64,000 nucleotides of DNA, from positions 5,618,001 through 5,682,000 of the forward strand of contig JAYKKM010000450.1 in the NCBI GenBank assembly GCA_035772405.1, in the 5' to 3' direction. The stretch's first letter is position 1; each line of letters starts with the position of its first letter. Both the position numbers and the translations under genes were made by a program. This DNA is from Chrysogorgia sp. JL179-B06. Lineage: Eukaryota; Cnidaria; Anthozoa; Scleralcyonacea; Chrysogorgiidae. Shown here piece by piece: positions 13,701-25,700 of the stretch. Under the pieces are notes generated by a model. That model saw nothing but the letters and a program-made list of their open reading frames with translations. It was not told where the DNA came from and searched no databases.

Positions 13701-16700
13701 AAACTTAGCAATCACTGAGATATAAGACATTTTTTAATGAGTGAAAATTATTTACCTTGCACATGATGTCAGAGACCATCTCATCTACATATCAAACAAA
13801 CTGAAATATTTAAAAAACAAAGTAAAATACGGAAAAGTTGTAAAAGGTGTTACTCTATCATTTTACGAGTTCTTTCTTATTAAACAAACATAATTTTTGT
13901 TGCCAATGTCCTTTAATAAACTGCATTGATGGTATCTCCAGGCTACTTTTCTATGGTAGTGGTACTTGGTCGTAAAACAATGCTAGAATAATTATCTACT
14001 GTATCGTTGGTTGTCACATTATGGCTACTTACTGAAGCCAAATGACGTTGTACTACCTGGTGACAGCAGAAACACTTTTAACTTCTTTAGTTCTTTATTG
14101 TTCCATAATTATACCATGCAGCATAGATTATTATATTTGTATTTTTTACAAAAATAAGGAAAAATAGGTACGCAATGCGTACACATGTCTACTGGATTTT
14201 CTAATATTAATGAATTCTCACAACACTCAATATGATGACAAGTTTCCCATATTGGCAGAAGAATTGTTTATTTCACTATTACAAATGCAAGATTAAAGTT
14301 TACATCTCTTCAAATTCCAAATTTAAAAAAAACACAGCGAGATCCTGCATTCTCCAACCCTTTTTTCTTTTGGTCTGGGGTTAGGATCTTGAATTTTTTA
14401 TTCATTCGTTTGTAGTAGCAAGTGGTAGCAGTACATGCGAGGTACAAGGGAATGCTATGGATGTTGATGATACCAAGTGTTGTACAGGAGATGGAACTAG
14501 CTCATCACAGGACTTCTCTAAACATAGCAAATGTCAGATTATACCTCAAAGAGCTGCTCTATTAAAGTCCATCCTTAATTTCTTCAAGAAAGCCATCTCG
14601 GATCCATCATTCAGTGACAGTGTGAGAACAGGTGTGTACAACTTTTGCAATGCACAAACATTGCTCAACATACCACTCTCCTACGCAGAGGCTTTTATAT
14701 ATACTATAGGTGATTAGGTGGGCTGTTCGCTTTTATTGAGCTCACTGAGTCACTATACTATAGGTGGGCTGTTCGCTTTTATTGAGCTCACTGAGTCACA
14801 GGTTGTGTTTTGGGGACGCATGGAGAGAATGCGGAGCGGAATTGCAAGCAAGCGCGCTGCCCAAACTATATCTGCCCAAAGTCTACAAAAAAACTCAAGA
14901 AGCCTGTGCGGAGGAGAGTGTCAGTACACTGTACACGATCTCTTTAAGAAGGAGAAAAACTAAATACATGTAGCTGTGTGTTGGATACCAATAAGCTCTT
15001 TTTTCTAATTTGTTTCCAAGCAGTAATGGATGGTTCTCTTCCCACATCACTTAAATATATTATCAGCAATGTTGAATATTATGGTCCAGCATTATATTTG
15101 CTAGGTAAGAAAGCTTACTATTTTGTGTTGTTTTAATTTGTTGCAAAACTAAAGCTATGTATAGTATGGTAGTATAAACGTATTGTATCCACACTCAATC
15201 ACACTAAACAATGCTGTACATTCAACATTTAGCTACTGATGTGGTTACAGTTTATGTATTTCATGAGCCTTCATTACTATCATCGCTTCAAGATAAAGAT
15301 TTAACTGGAGTTGTTCTTAAATCTTTAATTGTGAAAGATGTAAGTACTCAACAATTTCAGCATTTTTTAATACGATGATAGAACATTGGCCAAACCTTAG
15401 TTTTGATTCCTTCAGATCCCTGCCACTCGTGAAGTTCTTGCATTTCTGCCTAATATCCTGAGTGCTTTGTGCCTTAATGCACGTGGTCTTCAAGCGTTTA
15501 TGGCATGTAAACCATTCAATAAACTTTTCAAAGTCCTTCTCTCGCCGGCCTATTTACCAGCAATGAAAAGGAGAAGAAGCTCAGATGCCTTAGGTAAGAA
15601 AAGTGGTTGAATTGTTGGAAACATTATGTTTAAGGGCAATAATTGTTATATCAACAGTATTACTGACATCCAAACCATGCGTAATAATATTGTTAAAGGG
15701 ATAATCCATCCAAAATACAAATGTAGTTCATATGAAAGATCTTACTGACTTTAGTTTATTTCCAAAGTTTCAGCATTCCTACTGTATCAATTTAGTTCAG
15801 AAGATATGGCTAGTTGTTTCTCAAATATGATGTCACTGAGTGATTCTATCTCGTATTATGCCTAAGAAGCTCCTCTACTTTCCTGCATGAGGAACTAAAT
15901 AGTTTATTTCGACTAATTTTCGTTCAAAGAGCATTCACAACAGCTATCACTATGTGATCGCCATCAAAACAACTCCACTGCCGATAAAGAATCATTCAGT
16001 GACATCATATTTTCAAAACCAATACGGCGTCAAAATCCTCAAATTTTCAGTGAGAAATTATTTTGCGAGATATGAATGTTTTGTGGGACATTGTCAATTT
16101 AAACATGAATTGCAATCCGCCATCAGTTCCTCCAGTCTTATTCCTCATTGTGTTTTTTTACCTGGAATGACCTTGTCTAGCAGGTGATACAGCTTCGAGT
16201 TTGGGAACAGCGATGGATGAACTAATGCGTCATCAACCAATGTTAAAGACTGATGCCATGAAAGCTATCATTAAGGTATTAGATCAACATCAAGTCAACA
16301 TCTTATAGAAATATCAATAGATTGGGTTTCAAAGACGGCCAGTTGATAATGACGGCTTTTGGACGGCTATTTACTATTTTGACACCTTTTAGACGGCCAG
16401 TAAGAACTCTAAAGGACACCTATCGCTACTCTAGTATTTTTGGTAGCTTTATTAAATCAAATCGGCCATCAGCGAAACATTTATCGGCGCTGTTGACGAG
16501 TAGCGACGATTCGTCAAATATCGGTATTATTTGTCGCTATTCGCACTATTCGTCGATTATTCGCACTTTTTTGTCGATTATTTTACATAAGGTATTTTAC
16601 TGACCGTATATGATAACTTCCAAAATATTACAATTTTAGCCTTTAGAATACCCCTTGACAGAGGGATTCCCGGTAAATATGCAACTCCCCCCCCCCCCAG

Positions 16701-19700
16701 GCAGGGGTATTATGGGCCGCGATGGCCAATTTGGACACCCAAGTTTCAGATCCTGGCTAAGACCCTGCTTGGGGGCACGCTTTGGTTGGGTGTGATTAAG
16801 TCGAAATTCAAACATTTTTACGTCTGCGTAGCAGAACGCTATGTTATCGGCCGAGATGTTCGTTTGTAGGATGTTTTCGTTCACCTCGTCACTTTATGTC
16901 ATATCTGCTGACAAATCCACAGCTACCCCAAGCTCATGTGGTAATTTATATGAAATTTCTTTTTTTGATATTTCTAAAAAACTAACAATGCTAGAATATT
17001 GCCGTAAATTCAGAGAATTTTTAAAGAACTTTTAAAGAATTTTTAGGTTTTTGATCAGAAAGTTTGTAACGCAAAACAAGACGGGGTCGTCGCCAATCTT
17101 TATCCAATTTTCACTTCAACTGTAGACGCATGTACGCATTGCGTACTTATTTTTTATAAACTGATTTGAAAAACGACTCATTGCAGTTAATAGTAAGTTA
17201 GAGAAACAGAATTTGGCAAATTTATTAAAATACTTGTAACTTACTTTCTAGAAGATGAGATACATTTAATATTTTGATAAAATTAATATATTGCATGCAT
17301 CTATAGGTATAATTATTGAATACCTGTTCACTTTACTATTTGCGTATATATTAAGGGTCAGACTACGGAAAGTTCATCATATACAATTGCTTCGTTCTGT
17401 AAAAAAACCCTTTCAATTTGATAACAATCTACAAGTACACACAATGTAAACCCTCGACATTATATTTAATGAGATTTTAGAGCAACCTTGGTTTGTATTT
17501 CGCAAAGTGAAAAGGTGGTAAACTGCCGAGATTTTTAGTAACGAAGTACTGACGTTTCGAGCGGAGTCCTTCATCAGAGTAAGACCAATTTGCGTTTAAA
17601 TGTGGTTTCAAATGTGGACGAGTATTCTATAATTGCTCCGCATGCATATTCTCATTCACACGCACATTCTGAGCCAATAATAAGACAGTATTTTGTATGG
17701 TTTAGTTACTTCAAGAAGTTTGTGAACTTGGCTTTGATCCTAAAGTAACATGTGTCAAGTCTACTAAGAATGAGCCAGCTCCTCATGGCCAAGGAACTGT
17801 GAATGATGATGAGCCTGTTTCTGACGAGGAAGAATACGATGAAGATCACTTGCCTGTTTGTAAACTAGAGTCCAAAGAGAAGTTGTCAGATGAACATGAT
17901 TCAGCCAGGTTAGCACTAGAAAGAATGACTTCAATGCTAGAAATAACTTTATTATTCAAGAGGAATGCAATTATTTTATTAACTATACTCCAGTACAATG
18001 TTTTTAATAGTTAATGAATATTTTCTTTCCATTTATTTTCATGTTTTACTCTGTTTTGTAGTGAATCCATTGCTGACAAGAAGAAATTTGTTCCATTAAC
18101 TGATTACATATTAAACGTGGTATGTAGTTTTGTTTCTGCTTGTCCCTTCTTAACCTGACAGGTGTTTTAATATTTTAATTTTTCATTTCGTTCCAGGTGA
18201 AATTTGTGGATTCCATCCTGAGTAACAACTCAACTGATGATCATTGTCGAGAGTTTGTTCGACAAAATGGCCTTGAACCATTAATTAGGATTTTAGGATT
18301 ACCAAATCTTCCTTTAGATTTCCCCTCCTCACCAGCCTGTCAAGCCATCAGCACTGTTGGACGATCCATTCTTGTCCTTTGTCAAGAGCATCAGTTGCTT
18401 CAACAAGGGTTACATCAGTTGACAGAAATCTTGCAAACCCTCGAGCCCTTAAACAACAGTTTAACTCAGTCAGGACAGTCGATATTACTTCAGGAAGTCA
18501 TCAAAACTCCCAAACCGTTTTTGGCTATGAATTCAGCTCAGCAGACACCACTTCTTCATGCAATGGCTGCAACACAATCCTATGTGAACATGTTTACACA
18601 TATCTGCAGAGCAGCACAGAATGATGTTCGGACTGTTTGTATAAATCATTGGGGGGCTGAGTTGGGAATAGAAACCTTGAAAAAACTCTGTCATTTATAC
18701 TCGGCTCTTGTTTGGGAAAGTTCAGTGTTGCTTGTTTTATGTACTCAAGATAACCTTACTGATGAATGTGATTCACTCAAGATAGATCTTAAGAAGTTAT
18801 CTGAGCTTGTAGATGCCGACAGCTTCAATGAGTCCACATCGTCAGGAGTAACATCGTCAAACGACGAACCGAGCTCTAGTTCTGAAACCGAGAAAGTTAA
18901 AACCAAATCCTCGAGTAAACTTCGTCTTCTAAAACAGCTTCTAGCTGCCTCATCTAAACTTGGCCGTGCGCTCGCTGAGTTTTTCTCATTATTGGTGAGA
19001 CTGGCTGTGGGTTCAGGACAACGGCAGAGACGGCTTCAGCATGTTGTTGCTCCTTCAATGCCAACCATACCTGCAAGATTGATTGCCAGCCAGCTAGCTA
19101 AATTATTAATGCATGGTTTATCATGGAAAGAGCCAGAACAATGTCCACTACCTCGTCTCAACTTAACCTTCTATATCTGCTCTCTTGGTTTTGTTCATCC
19201 AATGTTGTTTGATGATCGTAAAAACCCCTACCATCTAATGCTTCAACAGTTGGTCTCTTCCGGTGGCCATCGTGCTTTGTTTGATCGGTTTCGGTGGGTA
19301 GTTAGCCGTGGAGATGAACTGACAAGCAGTGAGGAGGATCCTGGTCTACCAGAAGGTTCTGATGAGTTTGTCAATGCATGGCTCACGTTAATGGAGAAAC
19401 TAGTTAATCCGAAGCTAATCATGGACTCACCACATCTGTTACCCGCAGGAGAAGGAGCAACCGTGAGTGAGAATGTGTTTCAGCCACAAATGTTCCTAAT
19501 GAGCACACAAAAGGTTTGTGAAATTCTTTATCTTTTGGAAATACTTCTTGAAAAAATAATCAGTTGGGAATGCTTCCTACAGTAATACTCTAGTAGTTTC
19601 TGTTGAATAAAACTGAACCTTAAGATGTGAATGTTGAAGCTATATATGAGACACGCAGGTTATAATTGTTGATGATATCTAGTGCTATATTTCACATTAA

Positions 19701-22700
19701 AGTAAATGGTTTGAACCTAGAAGTATAATTAGAAGTGTGAAGTTGATCGTCCAGGTTGATGTAGTCTTAGAAAGACTATTGCGGCGATCATCTTTAGAGT
19801 CAACTCTGAAGATGACGGCCGCTGAGGCCGTCGAAACGTCACTCACCAACAATAGTACTCTGAAGATGACCGCCGCTGAGGCCGTCGAAACGTCACTCAC
19901 CAACAATAGTACTCTGAAGATGACCGCCGCTGAGGCCGTCGAAACGTCAGTCACCACTAACAATAGTACTCTGAAGATGACCGCCGCTAAAGCCGTCGAA
20001 ACGCCAGTCACCAACAATAGTCTTTCTCAAGACTACAACAACCTGAACGATCAACTTCACACATCTAATATTTCACATTATTATTCACAAAATATTTTAA
20101 AAAGTAATACTGGCACACAGTTGATATACTGTGACTGGTACACTGCACCTCTTTTAGATAATTAAAGACTAAAATATTTGACCTTCCCTTTTGTTTTTCC
20201 TTCAAGCGTGCCTTTTCAGCCGTGATGAACCTTTGGAAGCGTAAACCTCTAAAGAGCTATGGTGCGCTTACGAAACAGTCTTTATTAGCAATCCTCTGTC
20301 ACATTATTCATGGTGAGAAACTAGTCAAGGCAAATGATAAAACTACGACTAGTGAACCATCTCAGGGAGCAAGCGGTGGTGCTGTGGGTCAAACACCTGC
20401 AGCAGCTGCTGAACCACAAGATGTGAATGATGATCATCTTCGGCAGTTGGTTGATATGGGTTTTACACGTCAACATTCAAGGAATGCGCTTTTGAATACT
20501 GCCACGATTGAACAAGCCACTGAATATGTTCTCACTCAGGCACCTGCACCGATACCAGGAAACCAGGTACACACAGCGTAAATAATATACTTATACATAT
20601 TTTAAATATATATATATATTTAAATGCTTGATATATATTAGCTATAGAGCATAGTCCGAAAGGTTGGTGTATGTCCGAAATAGATAAACTTTATTGACGC
20701 AGGGTAGCTTATTCAGCTGCAAGGCTGGCATCCAGTGCGTGTGTGTGTGTGTGTGGTCTAACATTTCGAACGAATGTGTCAGAGAGTGAAACGTTGGATT
20801 TCATAATCAATATGTTTAATCAGGAAGCAACCTAGATACAGTATAAAGTGATTTTCAGGAAGGTCTTTGATGTTTTACTTGGTTTTAAGTTATCCTCATG
20901 ACCTTTTTACAACACCTTGGTCTTTTTTGCAGCAACTTGGGTTGTCTATTGAAATGTCTGAAGAAGATCAAATGATGCAGGCCATTGCACTATCATTGGG
21001 TGAAACATTTCCAATGTCTGTTGACCAGGTAATATTGTCACTTTGTGTCTGTTATATCATCAAGATTAATTCCTCAGAAAATCATTCTTTGTCCCGGACA
21101 GGGATCAAACCTGTAACTTTCCGATTGCCGATGAGACTCCCTACCCATTGAAATATCAAGACTCCGATATAGAGCTAAGGTTACGATGATGTACTGGTTC
21201 AAAAACTGCATACAGTACATCTATCAAGTGAACCAGTGGGAGTCTTAGCCGGTAGCTCAATGGTTAGAGCGTCTCACCGGCAATCAGAAGGTTACAGGTG
21301 CGATCGCTGCCCGGAACTCAGAAATATTTTCTGAGGATTAGCACTTGACGATCGTCCAGTATCGATGCTATAAATAGGTATCCTAACTTCACAACGATCA
21401 CCCCTGACGAAGACACTAGATTGGAGTGTCGAAACGTTGGGTCATGGACAGTAATAAAGTTACATGTACGTTCAAAAAACTTTTTAAAGCCATATAGTAG
21501 CGTCAAATTATATCTGATCGTCTATTTATATCATGATGACACTCCCATTTTCTCTTTTTAGCCTCCGTCTTCTAACACAGAGGAGTCAAAGCAGGATGAA
21601 AATATTGACAGTGAACAAGCAAATAGCGGAGATAAAGAAGAAGAAGAGGATACCTTGGACAGCTCTGTTATTGATGACTTTGCAGCCAATATGTTACCAG
21701 GATGTCTAACTCTTGTTAGCGAAATCCCAGAAGCTGTTTATAAAGCTTGTGATTTGATTGTGGCTATATCTGGTCGTAATGGTAAAGAATGGAGGGATTG
21801 TGTTATTGGCCAAATACTAGGAAAGGTAATGCAAGCGATCTTAGAAAATTAAAGGGGAACTGTACCCAAAAAATAATTTACTTTTAAATAAAAGGGCTTT
21901 AAGTATAATGTTTAGAAATGTTAATAGTTTTACGGTATCTGCTGTTGTCTTCTAAATTACAACGCGTATACAAAACACTGCCGCCAGAATAGTATCAAGA
22001 ACCAGGAAACATGAACACATAACACCTGTCCTAAAGCAATTTCATTGGCTCCCAATTGAACAGCGTATTAAATTTAAAATCTTACTTATAACATTTAAAT
22101 CTCTTAACGGAATGGCTACGTTCCTATCCGCTCCTTACGTTTACAATCTGCTAACAATTTTGTCATACCTAAGACGAATACAGTCAACTATGGTGATAGA
22201 TCGTTTGCGGCAGCAGCTCCTAAACTTTGGAACACTTTGCTCATTTTTTTAAAACAATCTACTAATATTGCTGATTTTAAGAGAAAACTCAAAACATTTT
22301 TATTTCCTAAATGAACCATTTTATTCATGAACTATACCTTTTTATCTGTCTTGTAAAACGCATTGAGACGTTAGTTTAATGCGTTTAAGAAAAATATTTT
22401 TATTATTATTATTATTGTACTCGAGAAATAACGTTTTCATTCTCGTATTTTATGCTTCTGGACGCCGCCATTTTAGAGTTTGTTCGACGGTCAAGATTGA
22501 TGTACAGTGGTGGTTTTCTTTTCAATTTTGACGTCATCGAGTGCTTGTCTTTTGTTCTTTGCACTCAATGACATCAAAATTGAAAAGAAACCACCACTGG
22601 ACATCGAGTCTGAGCCGTCGAGGCATAAAATACGAGAATGAAAACGTCATTTCTCGAGTACAAGAGCAGATATCGTAAAACTATTAACATTTCTAAACGT

Positions 22701-25700
22701 TATACTTAAAGGCCTTTTATTTAAAAGTTATTTATTTTTTGGATACAGTTCCCCTTTAAATCATAAAGATTCTTACCTATGCAAAGTATGCAGCCAATGA
22801 TTAAAATATTTATATTCAACTGAATTGTTATGTTGAGACTAGGACGGGATGAGGCTGCTTTTGTCACTATTTAGTAACACAATATAAATTGTTAAGACGG
22901 TTTTCAAATCATCTCTGGTTGTTATCTCTTGTCTTTAGATCCAAGAAGCTGCAGTAATCTTGTGTGGTACTTATGAAGCTGTAAACATAAGTATGGATGG
23001 CTCAGCTGCTGACCAAATGACTGGATTATGTGGGAAAGAAGAAGCATGTCTGTTGAAATCTATGCTACATCTTCTAAGTTTAGTGTTGGAGGTATGCATA
23101 TATTGTCTGTACTGGGTCAATTTTTGAGATTCAAATCGATTTGTTTAGTTTCGTGTTTAACACCTTTTTACTTCATTATTGTTGAAGGAAATTAAATCTC
23201 CGTGTGCATATTTAATCATGGAGTCTGGAATACTAGAAACATTGGTGAGATTGCTGCGAATAACTGAGAAATGTTTACTTGATTTAAAGACTGGTGGTGT
23301 TAATCCAGCTACTCCAAGGTAAACTTAATATGTTATGTTAAAAGTAGTATAATAGTGTGTACAAACCTAACTAAAGGAATAAAATAACTTCAATATGTCG
23401 AAAAATATTTAAAGGAATACTCCAGCCAAAATACAAATGGCGTTTATATGAAAGATCTTACTGAAAAGTCTACCCTGTTCTTTTTTCAGCTGGATTGCGC
23501 CGTTGCTACTTGTGGTAGACTTGTACGAGAGAAGCGTGGACGCTGACCTTCGAAAGAGTGCCCACGATAAGGTAAGACATTCGGAGGGAAAATTTTAAAA
23601 CACATGTAATTCACCCTGAGTTAAGTGAAATCAATGCGAAATTTCATCTCGATATTTGTTGGAAAGAGGCTGTATTTACGTAGTAAAACGTCAATTTTGT
23701 AACGCTGCCATTGAAATGGCAAACAGGTAGATGACGTTTATCTAAGTCCTAATCAATAGGAAATATGTCATTTGGGAATTCTTCAGTTCAATTTCAGTTT
23801 GCCGCGTTTTTAAAATAGAATATGTGCGCCCCGATATTGGCGCGATATTAAATATTATTTAACATTATTGTTCTCAGATATCGACCTTAAATCGTAGGCG
23901 TTCGGAACCCCTATCATTTGGGTCTCTAGCCTATTGGGATATTCCGTTTACCTATAAAAGAGTGATAAATCTACTAAAGTTCTAAACTACACTAAAAAAA
24001 TATGAGTTTGTTATCCATCGTAGAACCACTCTTTAATATTTGTTTTTGTAGTGTACTGGTAATGTTTGGGAATGGTTTGATGATCGCAGTGGACGCTGGC
24101 ATAATTACAGTAATGGTAACAACAATACTATTGACGCAGCTTATCGAGCTGGTGATGTATCAGTGAGGTTCGTTTATTAGGGAAATTATTTCAACTTTTC
24201 TCTAGTTCAATTCTCTCATTTTTATAAATGATCTAATTACATCTGTTGCTGGCTTTCTTTTATATTAATCTTATTTGTTCTCTCTCTAGGTTTACTGCTG
24301 GCCGAAGGCGATATGTTGTTCATTTTGATACTATGATACAGGTAAAGAAACTACTATACTATAGTATGTTACACAGAACAACATTTCATGCCTGTGAACA
24401 ACAAACGAGTTTATCTTGTTTTCAGGTGAACGAAGATTCTGGAAATCGCAGACCTGTTATGTTGCAAGTTATCACTTCACCTGTGAATAAGAAAAAAGAA
24501 GAAGTCGAGAAAAAAGAGAAGGAAAGTAGTAGTACATGTGATGGAACATCTGGCGGCGTTGTGAAAGAAAACACAGGTGATGATCAAGTTTACCGATCAC
24601 TTATTGTCAGTTAGAAAGGAATTTAAAATTGAACTATAATCTTGTATCTCTTTTCAGAGCATCCTGTCGAAGCTAGACCACTTTTGCATATACAGGACGA
24701 ACAGAAAGAATATCTTGTGCAGTAGGTTGAATAGATATTTTAACAAATACAATAAGCAAGTTCCTAATGTCGACTGCACATCAAAATGACGCGTTCTGCG
24801 TCGGGATAAAACTTATTTCAATTCATAACATCAGCCTGGGTGTGTAAATAGAAATGCAAATGTCTATTGTGGTTTTAGCCTGATGTTATGAATTGAAATA
24901 AGTTTTATCCCGACGCAGAACACGTCATTTCGATGCGCAGTCGACATTACGAATTGGTTTATTCTTGAACGCTTTAACTATAAAAATCCTAGTATAACTT
25001 GTATATACTTTTATAACATGTATATACTATATATACTTTTATATTATAATATTAATCTATAAATTTAGCTATGTAAGTAATATAAAGAGTATAATGTATT
25101 AAAATTAAGAAAACTAATTAAAATGCCAGGATATAATATGAAAAAGAGAAATAAAAGAAAGTAAGACTACGGACGATGTTGTCCTTCAGGTCTTTTAAGA
25201 ATTATGTTTTAATAAACTGTAACAGAAAAAGAATCATGTTTTAATTCCGTGTCTATTTTTGCAGGTCTTGTGTTTCTCTCATTGCAATACCAGTCGAGAG
25301 TAGTACACTGAATGCAGTTGTACGTTTGTGTGTGAGATTAACACGTGACAGTCGATTCGCGCGAGTATTTGTTGACTGTGGTGGACCTCATCATATCCTG
25401 GATTTAAAAAGATCGTCGATGTTTGACGGCTTTTCATTATTGATTACTCTACTATTGAGACACATTATTGAAGATGAAGATACCTTAAGACATACGATGG
25501 AGAAAGTAATCCGTTCTGTTACAGTTAACGGTATTGGTAGTCTTAATAGTGGCGTTGGGTCTAACTCCTTGGGAACAAGAGAAATTCATTATATTTTGAG
25601 GGTTCTAAGTCCAGCTGCTACTCGTCATGCAGAAGTATTCAAAGAACTTTTATTGAAATCTTTGAAGTACTCTCTCCCAGCACAAATTAGACGTGGAGGA

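Larger units (their letters stand above)
6276..15593 (+). other. HUWE1: HUWE1 N-terminal armadillo-like region (DUF908/DUF913)
   Basis: Exons 3-22 encode the helical-repeat N-terminus that forms part of the ring-shaped HUWE1 scaffold. Recognisable family blocks are [65 protein letters not shown] and [20 protein letters not shown]. Sequence identity to vertebrates is high across all these short exons. Confidence 0.85.

Noticed and set aside
18197..19585. Independent 462-residue gene
   Set aside because: It is HUWE1 exon 26 with read-through into the intron; exon 27 continues the family sequence after the donor at 19513.
21237..21318. Functional tRNA gene
   Set aside because: A- and B-box-like words exist, but the cloverleaf arms do not close convincingly and the segment continues into a repeated body. 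The same holds at 7662-7733, 39118-39190 and 61190-61266.
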